Origin: Xanthomonas bromi
Lineage (GTDB): Bacteria; Pseudomonadota; Gammaproteobacteria; Xanthomonadales; Xanthomonadaceae
NCBI RefSeq assembly: GCF_900092025.1
Contig: NZ_FLTX01000059.1
Location: 1 to 41,957, forward strand
Reading direction: 5' to 3'
DNA length: 41,957 bases
Below are positions 18,542 through 26,398 of the stretch, piece by piece. Both the position numbers and the translations under genes were made by a program. The notes below the pieces were generated by a model. The model searched no databases. It worked only from the letters and a program-made list of their open reading frames with translations, and was not told where the DNA came from. Each line of letters opens with the position of its first letter. Position 1 is the stretch's first letter.

Positions 18542-18550
18542 GGGCACAGC

Positions 18551-18868
18551 ATGGAAACCCTGCGATATCGCTTTGATGGCCAGCGTGGTGCACGCGCCGG
18601 GCTGGAACATGCGCTGGTCGGCGTGGTCGCCTCCGGCAACCTGGAAGTGCTGGTCGAGCGCGTGCCGCTGGATGGCGCGATGGAGATCGAAATCCTGACC
18701 GTCGCACGCGGCTTCGGCACGATCTGGCAGGCGGTGCTGGATGATTTTGCTGCACGCCATCCCTTGCGCGATGTGCGCATCAGCATCAACGATGTCGGCG
18801 CGACGCCGGCGGTGGTGAGTTTGCGCCTGGCACAGGCAGTGGATGTCTTGCAGGGGGCCGACGCATGA
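18551..18868 (+). CDS. mdcC: Malonate decarboxylase acyl carrier protein (delta subunit)
   Basis: 105-aa acyl carrier subunit. It carries the 2'-(5''-phosphoribosyl)-3'-dephospho-CoA arm on a serine; Ser28 in the ASGNLEVL context is the expected attachment site, matching the family position. The malonyl group sits on this arm during decarboxylation. The gene follows mdcA by 9 bases, and its TGA overlaps the mdcD ATG (ATGA, 18865-18868). Size and charge fit the family. Confidence 0.96.
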   Translation: METLRYRFDGQRGARAGLEHALVGVVASGNLEVLVERVPLDGAMEIEILTVARGFGTIWQAVLDDFAARHPLRDVRISINDVGATPAVVSLRLAQAVDVLQGADA

Positions 18869-19785
18869 GCGCCACCGTTCCCATGACCGAGCGCAGCTAC
18901 TACGAGGCCGATGCGCGCGAACGGATCGATGGTCTGCTCGATGCCGGCAGTTTTCGCGAATTCGTCGGCCCGCGTCGCCGCCTGATCAGCCCGCATCTTG
19001 CGCAACTTGAGACACCCGGCGCCTTCGATGATGGCATCGTGGTGGGCGAAGGCACGTTGCACGGCCGCAGCGTCTTGATCGCCGCGCAGCAAGGCGCCTT
19101 CATGGGGGGCGGCGTGGGCGAAGTGCACGGTGCCAAACTCACCGGCCTGCTGGAACGCGCGGCAACCACGCAACCGGTGGCAGTGCTGTTGCTGCTCGAC
19201 ACTGGCGGTGTGCGTCTGCATGAGGCCAATGCCGGGCTCATCGCCATTTCCGAAATCATGCGTGCCACCTTGAATGCACGTGCCGCCGGCGTGCCGGTGC
19301 TGGCGTTGATCGGCAGCGGGAACGGTGCCTTCGGTGGCATGGGCATCGTGGCGCGCTGCTGCAGCGCGGTCATCATGTCCGAAGAAGGCCGCTTGTCGCT
19401 GTCCGGCCCGGACGTGATCGAAACCGTGCGCGGGGTGGAAGAGTTCGATGCGCGCGATCGTGCCCTGGTGTGGCGCGTGACCGGCGGCAAACATCGCTAC
19501 CTGCTTGGCGAAGCGCAAATGCTGGTGGCCGACCGCATCGGCACCTTCGCCGACGCCGCGCTGACCACGCTCGACGTACTCGACGAAGCAACGGGCGACG
19601 CCGCATTGCAAGCGTTGGAACAGGCCCAGCATCACTTGGCCGCACGTATCGCTGCCTACGGCGAGTGTCGCGACGGGTTGGACATCTGGAAGCGCCAAGG
19701 CATCGTCGATGCAGAGCGCCTGCCGCTGCTGGACACCGAAGCCTTTGTTGCCGCGACTGCAGCCCGGAGCGTTCCATGGAACTGA
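18865..19785 (+). CDS. mdcD: Malonate decarboxylase beta subunit
   Basis: 306-aa beta subunit, a crotonase/carboxyltransferase-fold protein that with MdcE decarboxylates malonyl-S-ACP to acetyl-S-ACP. Family features are the glycine-rich oxyanion segments QQGAFMGGGVGEVHGAKL and LLLDTGGVRLHEANAGL, and GSGNGAFGGMGIVA. Its ATG overlaps the mdcC stop, and its own 3' end overlaps mdcE by 10 bases, so the two decarboxylase halves are made together. Confidence 0.96.
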   Translation: MSATVPMTERSYYEADARERIDGLLDAGSFREFVGPRRRLISPHLAQLETPGAFDDGIVVGEGTLHGRSVLIAAQQGAFMGGGVGEVHGAKLTGLLERAATTQPVAVLLLLDTGGVRLHEANAGLIAISEIMRATLNARAAGVPVLALIGSGNGAFGGMGIVARCCSAVIMSEEGRLSLSGPDVIETVRGVEEFDARDRALVWRVTGGKHRYLLGEAQMLVADRIGTFADAALTTLDVLDEATGDAALQALEQAQHHLAARIAAYGECRDGLDIWKRQGIVDAERLPLLDTEAFVAATAARSVPWN

Positions 19786-20480
19786 ATCGCCTGCTCGATC
19801 AGCTGTTTCCGCGCGGTCATGTCATCGCGCGTAACGACGATGTGCTCACCGGCAGTGCGACCACCGCCGCCGGCGAGGTCACGGTGATCGGTACCGCCAA
19901 CAAGCTCGAAGTGGGGGTCGACCACGCGTTGGCGTTGGCTGCCACCGTGTTGGCGAGCACACGCGCACACCCGCAGCGACCGATCGTAATGCTGGCCGAC
20001 ACCGCCGGGCAACGGCTGGCACGGCGCGATGAATTGCTCGGCATCAACGGTTATTTCGCGCACCTGGCACGTGCATTGGATCTGGCACGCAAGCGCGGCG
20101 CGCGGCTGGTCACGCTGGTCTATGGCGAATCGGTCAGCGGTGGGTTTCTGTCGTTCGGGTTGATGGCCGACCATATCCACGCACTGCCCGATGCGCAGAT
20201 CCGCGTCATGGACCTGCGCGCGATGGCGCGTGTGACCAAACAATCGATAGACACCTTGCAGGCGCTGAGCAAGAGCTCACCGGTGTTCGCGCCTGGCGTG
20301 GAGAATTACGTGCGCATGGGCGCGGTGGAATCGTTGTGGGATGGCGATCTGGCCCAGGCACTGCTCGATGCACTGGCCGCGCCGGCCGACGGGGACCAGC
20401 GCCGTGCACTCGGCGCGCAACGCGGCGGGCGCACTCTGGCGCGCGATGTCGCTGCCGCCGTGGCCGCGGGCGAGGTCTGA
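19776..20480 (+). CDS. mdcE: Malonate decarboxylase gamma subunit
   Basis: 234-aa gamma subunit, partner of MdcD in the decarboxylase heterodimer. Recognisable stretches are [62 protein letters not shown] and [16 protein letters not shown]. The ATG at 19776 lies inside the end of mdcD (10-base overlap). Two bases separate its stop from the mdcG start. Other starts in the open frame upstream would overlap most of mdcD and are rejected. Confidence 0.95.
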   Translation: MELNRLLDQLFPRGHVIARNDDVLTGSATTAAGEVTVIGTANKLEVGVDHALALAATVLASTRAHPQRPIVMLADTAGQRLARRDELLGINGYFAHLARALDLARKRGARLVTLVYGESVSGGFLSFGLMADHIHALPDAQIRVMDLRAMARVTKQSIDTLQALSKSSPVFAPGVENYVRMGAVESLWDGDLAQALLDALAAPADGDQRRALGAQRGGRTLARDVAAAVAAGEV

Positions 20481-20482
20481 GC

Positions 20483-21124
20483 ATGGCGCCCCGCCACGCC
20501 CTGGTGTGGTTGCGCGACGATGCGCAGTGGCAGGCCATCACGCCTGGCGCACAGCCACGGCTGCAGCAGTGGTTCGCTGCCGGCTTGCCAGCAGTGGTGG
20601 CGCGTGGCGATGGCAGCCAGGCGGCAGGCACCCTGCGGCTTGGTGTACCGCTGCCACCCAGCGAGGGCAAGCAGCGCTTGGCACTGCAGGCGCACGTGGC
20701 CGAGATCGCACGTTGCACCGCGCCGCTGGCACTGGATGCGGTATTGACGCACGCGCCCGACGCGCTGCAGCCGGCATTGCAGGCCTTAGACATTGATGCC
20801 CAAACGCAATCGCTGCACGCGCGCGTCTTCGGCAGCTTCGCCTGGCAAGCCTTGACCGGCCTGGCATATGTGCATGCGCAATCGGATCTGGACCTGCTGT
20901 GGTCCATCGAAACCCCCGAGCAAGCGCGCGCGGTGGTGACGCTAGTGCAGCGCTGGGAGCAGCGTCATGGGCTGCGTGCCGATGGCGAGCTGCTGTTGCC
21001 CGGCGACAACGCGGTGAACTGGCGCGAATACGCCAGTCACACGCAAAAGCTGTTGGTGAAGTCCAATCAGGGATGCCGACTGTTGCCGCGCACTGCGCTG
21101 TTTCCGGTCTGGAGTGCGGCATGA
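20483..21124 (+). CDS. mdcG: Malonate decarboxylase holo-ACP synthase (phosphoribosyl-dephospho-CoA transferase)
   Basis: 213-aa MdcG transfers the phosphoribosyl-dephospho-CoA group from its triphosphate precursor to the serine of MdcC. The nucleotidyltransferase signature is present: [12 protein letters not shown] followed by SDLDLLW (GS...DxD). The C-terminal [16 protein letters not shown] is typical. The ATG at 20483 follows the mdcE stop by two bases. The TGA overlaps the mdcB ATG (21121-21124). Confidence 0.93.
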   Translation: MAPRHALVWLRDDAQWQAITPGAQPRLQQWFAAGLPAVVARGDGSQAAGTLRLGVPLPPSEGKQRLALQAHVAEIARCTAPLALDAVLTHAPDALQPALQALDIDAQTQSLHARVFGSFAWQALTGLAYVHAQSDLDLLWSIETPEQARAVVTLVQRWEQRHGLRADGELLLPGDNAVNWREYASHTQKLLVKSNQGCRLLPRTALFPVWSAA

Positions 21125-21990
21125 AGGCACAGCTGCACGCAATGTCTGTTGTCGATACGCCTGCGACAGCGCGCGATGTGGCACGCCAGCTCGGCCGTCT
21201 GGCGGTTGGCGCCCTGCATGCGGAGCTGGCCTGCGCGCCCAAGCCGGGCTTGGTGACGCGGTTCGACAGTGGTAGTCACACCGACATGGATGCATCCACC
21301 TTTGTGCGTAGCCTGTTCGCGGTGCGTGGCTATTTTGTGGCCATCGCGCAAGCCGGCATCGAGCACGCGTCATTCGAGCGCCTCCGTCAGCTGGGCATCG
21401 AAGCCGAGTCCGCGATGTTGCGCGCCACGTGCGGCATCAATACCCATCGCGGTGCGATCTTCAGCCTGGGCCTGCTGACGGCGCAGGCGGCACGCTTGCG
21501 TGCTGCGCATGGGCAGCGACCCACGGCAAAACAGGTGTGCGATGGCGTACGCATGTGGCGCGATGCGTTGCTGGCCGCACCACTGAACCCGCATAGCCAT
21601 GGCCAGCGCGTGCGTGCGCAGTACCGCATCGGTGGTGTGCGCGAACAGGCCGCCGCGGGATATCCATTGCTGCGCGAGATCGCACTGCCTGCGTTGCGCA
21701 GCGCGCTTGACGGTGGCGCCACGCGTGACGCGGCGTTGGCGCAGACGCTGATGCAGCTCATCGCCACAGTGGACGATCTCAATCTGCTGCATCGTGGTGG
21801 GTGCGACGGGCTGGCGTTTGCCAAAGCGCAGGCAGCGGCCTTCCTTGCCGACGGAGGCATTGCGCAACCGCAGTGGCGCGCGCGTTTGCGTGCGATCGGC
21901 CGGCAGTTCGTCGCGCGCCGCCTGAGCCCTGGCGGCAGTGCGGATCTGCTGGCCTGCGCTTGGTTCCTGCATCGGCAGGAGATGCGATGA
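21121..21990 (+). CDS. mdcB: Triphosphoribosyl-dephospho-CoA synthase
   Basis: 289-aa MdcB (CitG family) makes 2'-(5''-triphosphoribosyl)-3'-dephospho-CoA from ATP and dephospho-CoA, the precursor of the MdcC prosthetic group. Family motifs are [36 protein letters not shown] and [11 protein letters not shown]. Its start overlaps mdcG and its TGA overlaps the ATG of a 78-aa ORF (21987-21990). MdcB and MdcG together activate the carrier protein. Confidence 0.95.
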   Translation: MKAQLHAMSVVDTPATARDVARQLGRLAVGALHAELACAPKPGLVTRFDSGSHTDMDASTFVRSLFAVRGYFVAIAQAGIEHASFERLRQLGIEAESAMLRATCGINTHRGAIFSLGLLTAQAARLRAAHGQRPTAKQVCDGVRMWRDALLAAPLNPHSHGQRVRAQYRIGGVREQAAAGYPLLREIALPALRSALDGGATRDAALAQTLMQLIATVDDLNLLHRGGCDGLAFAKAQAAAFLADGGIAQPQWRARLRAIGRQFVARRLSPGGSADLLACAWFLHRQEMR

Positions 21991-22223
21991 GCCGGGTTTG
22001 CTCGATCGCAGTCGACCACACGCTGCATTCGCCGATACAAGGCGGCACTGCATTTTTGCTGGCAGATGCAGTGAATGCTGTGCTTCTGCCAAACGCAGTA
22101 GACATCGCACGCTTCCCATCGATGAAAGCCGGCATCCAAGCGTCCAGGCACATCGGCCGTACAACCGACCACGGCAGCGTGCGCGCCGGACAGTCCTACG
22201 CCATCAGGCAGGCCGCCGCATGA
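21987..22223 (+). CDS. 78-aa ORF coupled between mdcB and mdcH, unknown function
   Basis: This frame begins with an ATGA overlap with the mdcB stop and ends with a second ATGA overlap with the mdcH start (22220-22223). It exactly fills the only gap in an otherwise gapless operon. The product ([20 protein letters not shown]...YAIRQAAA) has no recognised domain, and a mildly hydrophobic stretch (GTAFLLADAVNAVLLPNAVD) is too polar for a clear membrane helix. Codon third positions are less GC-rich than in the flanking genes. A perfect 8-bp hairpin (22046-22073) lies inside. It may be a real small protein, a coupling leader for mdcH, or an inserted fragment kept open by chance. Confidence 0.4.
   Translation: MSRVCSIAVDHTLHSPIQGGTAFLLADAVNAVLLPNAVDIARFPSMKAGIQASRHIGRTTDHGSVRAGQSYAIRQAAA
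22046..22073 (+). promoter_or_regulatory. Intra-operon hairpin between mdcB and mdcH
   Basis: CACTGCAT (22046-22053) and ATGCAGTG (22066-22073) form a perfect 8-bp stem with a 12-base loop. It is the only obvious structure in the mdcB-mdcH gap. It could be an mRNA processing or stability site; there is no U-tract. Confidence 0.4.
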
Positions 22224-23140
22224 GTCTGGCCGTGCTCTGCCCGGGCCAAGGCGGCCAGCACGCCGAGATGTTCGCGCGCGTTGCCGATGCACCTGCGGCA
22301 ACCGCCGTCATCGCCAGCGCACAGCGCGTGCTTGGCACTGCGCCGCAGACAGTTGCCGCGGATCCGGGTCGCTACGCCAATGCCATCGCACAGCCATTGG
22401 TCTGCGCAGGCACGCTGTCGCATTGGCAGGCACTGCGTGCGCAGTTGCCCACGCCGCTGCTGGTGCTCGGTTACAGCGTTGGCGAGCTGGCAGCGCATGC
22501 GGTGGCTGGCAGCATGTCCATCGACACCTGCCTGCAGCTGGCTGCAACGCGCGCACGGTTGATGGATGGCGCCAGCCCGCCACAGGCAGGGCTGATGGCA
22601 GTCGTCGGGTTGCCGCTGCGCGTGCTCGAAACGCTGTGCCAGACGCATGGCGCGGCACTTGCCATCATCAACGGCGATGACCATGCCGTGCTCGGCGGCC
22701 CGCGCGATGCATTGCAGGCGCTTGGCGACGCTGCAACAGCACAGGCAGCGCGTGTCACGCTGCTGCCGGTGAGCGTGCCGGCACACACGCCATGGTTGAG
22801 TGCGGCTGCCGAGGGCTTCGCCACTGAACTGGCAAACGCACAGCTCATCGCACCCACGCTGCGCGTGCTGGCAGGTATCGACGCGCGTGCGGTCAACACG
22901 CACGCCTTGGTGATCGAGACGTTATCCAGGCAGATCGCACAGACGCTGCGCTGGTACGACGTACTGATGCAAGCCGCCGAACGCGGCGCACGCGTGTTTC
23001 TCGAACTCGGGCCCGGCAGCGCATTGGCACGCATGGTGCGTGAGGTATTGCCGGAGTGCGAGGCGCGTTCGGTGGACGAATTCCACAGCACCCACGGTGT
23101 TGTCGAGTGGGTCGTTGCTGCGTGCGAGCGCGCGGCATGA
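22220..23140 (+). CDS. mdcH: Malonate decarboxylase malonyl-CoA:ACP transacylase (epsilon subunit)
   Basis: 306-aa MdcH belongs to the FabD acyltransferase fold and loads malonyl from malonyl-CoA onto the carrier subunit to prime the cycle. Signatures are CPGQGGQ near the N-terminus, the nucleophile elbow GYSVGELAAHA, and the catalytic-His region PVSVPAHTPWL; FLELGPGSALARMV lies near the C-terminus. The start at 22220 overlaps the stop of the 78-aa ORF. The next gene, the carrier, begins 87 bases downstream. Confidence 0.94.
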   Translation: MSLAVLCPGQGGQHAEMFARVADAPAATAVIASAQRVLGTAPQTVAADPGRYANAIAQPLVCAGTLSHWQALRAQLPTPLLVLGYSVGELAAHAVAGSMSIDTCLQLAATRARLMDGASPPQAGLMAVVGLPLRVLETLCQTHGAALAIINGDDHAVLGGPRDALQALGDAATAQAARVTLLPVSVPAHTPWLSAAAEGFATELANAQLIAPTLRVLAGIDARAVNTHALVIETLSRQIAQTLRWYDVLMQAAERGARVFLELGPGSALARMVREVLPECEARSVDEFHSTHGVVEWVVAACERAA

Positions 23141-23227
23141 CGGTCCGGCAGGTGCTGCACACGGTGTGACCCCAGGGTGGCGGGCGGCCATCCGTGCTGT
23201 ACGCGTATCAGGTGTCTGGGAGGGCGC

Positions 23228-24583
23228 ATGACCCCGCAAATTGCAACGATTCTTGGCTTGGTGATCATGTTCATCGTCGCCACCGCCTTGCCCATCAACA
23301 TGGGCGCGGTGGCCTTCGCGCTGGCGTTTATCATCGGCGGCGTGTGGGTGGGACTGGAGGGCAAGGAGGTGCTGGCCGGCTTCCCCGGCGACCTGTTCCT
23401 CACCCTGGTCGGCATCACGTATCTGTTCGCCATTGCGCAGAAGAACGGCACCATCGATTTGCTGGTGCACTGGGCCGTGCGTGCGGTGCGCGGACGCATC
23501 GTCGCCATCCCCTGGGTCATGTTTGTCATCACCGGCCTGCTGACCGCCTTCGGCGCGCTGGGACCGGCGGCAGTGGCGATCATCGGGCCGGTGGCGCTGC
23601 GGTTTGCCAAGCAGTACCGCATCAATCCGTTGATGATGGGCTTGCTGGTGATTCACGGTGCACAGGGCGGCGGCTTCTCGCCGATCAGTGTGTATGGTGG
23701 CATCACCAACAAGGTCGTCGAAAAAGCCGGGTTGGACGTCAGCGAGATGGCGGTGTTTCTCACCAGCCTGGGTTTCAACCTGATGATGGCGATCATCTGC
23801 TTCTGTGCCTTCGGTGGGCTGAAGTTGATGCGTCGGCAGGAACTGTCGCTGGCCGATGCGCAGTACGTGCCCGTTGCCGGCGACCAGGCATCGCACCGCG
23901 GCTTCGCGATCGAAGGCCATGGCGCGCTGGTGGCGCCGGGCGGCGGCACCTTGTCCACCGATCCGCTGGCACTGGAGGCGGTGTCCATCACCCGCGACCG
24001 CGTGATCACCTTGATCGGCCTGCTGGGCCTGGGCGTTGCCGCGCTGATCTACAACCTCAACGTCGGCCTGGTCTCCATCACCGTCGCGGTGGCATTGGCG
24101 CTAATCTCGCCGAATGCGCAGAAAGGCGCGGTGGATGGCATCAGCTGGTCCACGGTGCTGCTGATCAGCGGCGTGGTGACCTACATCGCCGTGCTGGAAA
24201 AATCCGGCGCGGTGGACTACATCGGCACTGGCGTGTCGCACATCGGCGTGCCGCTGCTGGGCGCGCTGTTGGTCTGCTATGTGGGTGGCATTGTTTCCGC
24301 ATTCGCCTCGTCCGCGGCCGTGTTGGGCGCCACCATTCCGCTGGCGGTGCCGTTCCTGATGCAGGGCCACCTGGGTGCGGCCGGGGTGATTTGTGCGTTG
24401 GCCGTGTCGTCCACCATCGTCGATGTCAGTCCGTTTTCCACCAACGGTGCGCTGGTGGTGGCCTCGGCCGCCAAGGAAGAACGCGATGACCTGTTCCGCC
24501 GCTTCCTGGTGTACAGCGGCCTGGTGGTGGTGTTGGGTCCGCTGGCGGCGTGGCTGGTCTTCGTGGTGCCGGGCTGGCTGTGA
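23228..24583 (+). CDS. matC: MatC-type malonate/dicarboxylate carrier
   Basis: 451-aa inner-membrane carrier with about 11-12 hydrophobic segments, of the dicarboxylate MatC/ion-transporter superfamily. The N-terminal half (LGLVIMFIVATALPINMGAVAFALAFIIGG, INPLMMGLLVIHGAQGGGFSPISVYGG) and the C-terminal ASSAAVLGATIPLAV and SSTIVDVSPFSTNGAL match carriers such as rhizobial MatC. Its position after a full mdc set points to malonate uptake. Here it takes the place of the mdcF or mdcLM transporters of other bacteria. It has its own ribosome site (GGGAGGG). Confidence 0.88.
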   Translation: MTPQIATILGLVIMFIVATALPINMGAVAFALAFIIGGVWVGLEGKEVLAGFPGDLFLTLVGITYLFAIAQKNGTIDLLVHWAVRAVRGRIVAIPWVMFVITGLLTAFGALGPAAVAIIGPVALRFAKQYRINPLMMGLLVIHGAQGGGFSPISVYGGITNKVVEKAGLDVSEMAVFLTSLGFNLMMAIICFCAFGGLKLMRRQELSLADAQYVPVAGDQASHRGFAIEGHGALVAPGGGTLSTDPLALEAVSITRDRVITLIGLLGLGVAALIYNLNVGLVSITVAVALALISPNAQKGAVDGISWSTVLLISGVVTYIAVLEKSGAVDYIGTGVSHIGVPLLGALLVCYVGGIVSAFASSAAVLGATIPLAVPFLMQGHLGAAGVICALAVSSTIVDVSPFSTNGALVVASAAKEERDDLFRRFLVYSGLVVVLGPLAAWLVFVVPGWL

Positions 24584-24662
24584 TCCGGCCGGTACGCCAC
24601 AGCAACGCGGGGCGCCCACGTAGAATGGGCGGCCCTGCCCCGATGCTGACGACCAGCCCTCC

Positions 24663-25382
24663 ATGACCGTGGCCCCTGATTCGCGCGCCTCCAAAAAGCG
24701 CGTGCCGTTGTACGAGGAAGTGGCCGAGCGCCTGCGCCAGAAGATCTACGACTACGCGTTGCCGCCGGGCGAATGGATCGACGAGCCGGCGCTGGCTGAA
24801 GAACTCGGCATCAGCCGTACGCCGCTGCGCGAAAGTCTCAAGCTGCTCGCGGCCGAAGGCCTGGTGCAACTGGATGCCGGCCGCGGTAGTCGGGTCACGC
24901 GGCTGACGCTGGAGGATCTCAACCAGCTGTTCCCGGTGATGGCGATGCTGGAAGGCCGTTGCGCGCACGATGCGGTCAAGCGCATCGATGCGGCCGGTGT
25001 GCAGCGGCTGGAAGCGCTGCATGCGGCGATGGAAGCCGCCTCGGCGGCCGGCGATGTGGCCGAGTACTACCGCAATAATTACCTGATCCACGAAACCGTG
25101 CAGCAGTACGCCGGCAATCCGTGGTTGATCCGGGTGACGCACGATCTGCACCGCATCTTGAAGATGCATCGCGGCCGCCAATTGCTGACGCCCGGGCGCA
25201 TGGCGCAATCGCTGGCCGAACATCGCGCACTGATGGACTGCGTGCGACGCGGCGATGCCGAAGGCGCCGAACGCACCATGCATGGGCATCTGCTGAGCCA
25301 GGGCCAGGCATTGGCAGCGTACGTGGCGTCGGGAGGGATGTTGAACGTGCCGGCGCCGTTGCCGCGGGTGGGCGGGGTGTAG
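24663..25382 (+). CDS. GntR-family (FCD) regulator, probable malonate operon repressor
   Basis: 239-aa regulator. An N-terminal winged helix-turn-helix (LYEEVAERLRQKIYDYALPPGEWIDE, ELGISRTPLRESLKLLAAEGLV) is followed by an all-helical FCD ligand domain (MLEGRCAHDAVKRID, NYLIHETVQQYAGNPWL, EHRALMDCVRRGDAEGAE). FCD regulators bind small carboxylates, which suits malonate or malonyl-CoA sensing. It ends the mdc cluster, about 80 bases after matC. The TAATTAC/GTAATTA palindrome over the mdc -10 box is its likely operator (inferred). It plays the part of MdcY in Acinetobacter. Confidence 0.9.
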   Translation: MTVAPDSRASKKRVPLYEEVAERLRQKIYDYALPPGEWIDEPALAEELGISRTPLRESLKLLAAEGLVQLDAGRGSRVTRLTLEDLNQLFPVMAMLEGRCAHDAVKRIDAAGVQRLEALHAAMEAASAAGDVAEYYRNNYLIHETVQQYAGNPWLIRVTHDLHRILKMHRGRQLLTPGRMAQSLAEHRALMDCVRRGDAEGAERTMHGHLLSQGQALAAYVASGGMLNVPAPLPRVGGV

Positions 25383-25385
25383 CGT

Positions 25386-25490
25386 TTAACAGCGCTGCGC
25401 GCCACTCGCATGATGTGCAGCTGGCGCGATGGCGCTGGTCAGAGTGCCGTCGAAATCAAAGGCAATCGGTGCGCGCAGGGCAGGGCGTCA
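25386..25490 (-). pseudogene. Relic of a HAD-superfamily phosphatase N-terminus
   Basis: On the minus strand a 32-codon open stretch between stops reads APIAFDFDGTLTSAIAPAA before TAA at 25388-25386. FDFDGTLT is an exact HAD motif I (DxDGTLT) with the usual preceding hydrophobic strand. No start codon and none of the later HAD motifs are present. It is either the stub of a deleted gene lying downstream of the partner-switching genes, or a chance match. The remainder of 25383-25550 holds nothing else. Confidence 0.4.
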
Positions 25491-25550
25491 GAGCCGAGTC
25501 ACAGGTATGCGCGCACCGATGCACACATGGGCGCGCAGGCAATGCCGCTC

Positions 25551-25970
25551 TCACGCTTCAGCGAAATGCGGCACGATCGGGGTGTCGCCCTGCGCGCTCT
25601 GTTCGATGACCTTGCGCTGCATCGCAGACAGGTATGCGTCGAGCTCTTCGGTGGACGCGAACACATCGCTCAGCGGCACCGCCTTGACCATGTCGAAGAC
25701 CTTGCGGATCTGCGGTTGCGGGTTGCTCACCAGCACTTTGCCGTGGCGCGTGGCCAGCGCCTTGCGGGCCTTGAAGATGCAACGGATGCCGGCGCTGGAA
25801 ATGTATTCAAGCGCGCTGAGATCCAGCACCAGGGTGGTGATGCGCGTGCCCAGCAACGGCGACAGCGCCGTGTCCAGGTCCTGGTAGGTGTGGGTGTCCA
25901 GCCGCCCGGTCAGGATGACGTGTTGACGGGTGTCTTGCGGCGGATCGATCTGAATGGCGAGCGTAGTCAT
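25551..25970 (-). CDS. STAS-domain anti-sigma factor antagonist (RsbV/SpoIIAA-like)
   Basis: 139-aa STAS protein. The conserved phosphorylation loop LSALEYISSAGIRCIFKARKAL contains the target serine (ISSAG). In partner switching, the unphosphorylated form sequesters the anti-sigma kinase. The phosphatase encoded two genes upstream would dephosphorylate it and the HATPase would phosphorylate it. Its ATG overlaps the HATPase stop (ATGA at 25970-25967), so antagonist and kinase are translationally linked. The ~30-residue C-terminal tail beyond the STAS fold is not recognised. Confidence 0.9.
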   Translation of the reverse strand: MTTLAIQIDPPQDTRQHVILTGRLDTHTYQDLDTALSPLLGTRITTLVLDLSALEYISSAGIRCIFKARKALATRHGKVLVSNPQPQIRKVFDMVKAVPLSDVFASTEELDAYLSAMQRKVIEQSAQGDTPIVPHFAEA

Positions 25971-26398
25971 GACAGAACCTCGGGAACAGGAGCGTACGGG
26001 TGGAGCAGGGTGACGCGTACCACGTTGTATGCCCCATCGCGGCGGTAGTCGATGTGATCAGCGAACTGATGCACCAAAAACAACCCCAGACCGCCGATCG
26101 GGCGTTGATCGAGCTCTGCAGCCAGGTCCGGTGCAGGAATCGTGCGCGGATCGAAGGCGTGTCCTGGATCGTGCAACTCAAGCACCAGTGCCTGCGGGTC
26201 CAGTTGTAGTTGCAGCCGTAACGGACGCTCCACGGCGCAGCCGTGGACGAGGGCGTTGCAGCCGAGCTCTTCAATGATCAGCCGGACCTGGCCGATGCGC
26301 TCGGCAGCCATGCCCTCGCGCATGAGCGAATCTTCCAGCGTGTCGCTGACATAGGCGAGATCGTCCAGCGACGGGGCAATGGCCAGCTCGAGCATCAT
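25967..26398 (-). CDS. HATPase anti-sigma factor / serine kinase (RsbW/SpoIIAB-like)
   Basis: 143-aa GHKL ATPase. The N box is IIEELGCNALVHG, the G1 box is HDPGHAFDP and the G2 region is RPIGGLGLFLVHQFAD, all typical of RsbW/SpoIIAB-type serine kinases rather than of sensor histidine kinases. The ATG at 26398 overlaps the stop of the SpoIIE gene (ATGA). It would phosphorylate the downstream STAS protein and hold an unknown partner; no sigma factor is encoded beside it. Confidence 0.92.
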   Translation of the reverse strand: MMLELAIAPSLDDLAYVSDTLEDSLMREGMAAERIGQVRLIIEELGCNALVHGCAVERPLRLQLQLDPQALVLELHDPGHAFDPRTIPAPDLAAELDQRPIGGLGLFLVHQFADHIDYRRDGAYNVVRVTLLHPYAPVPEVLS

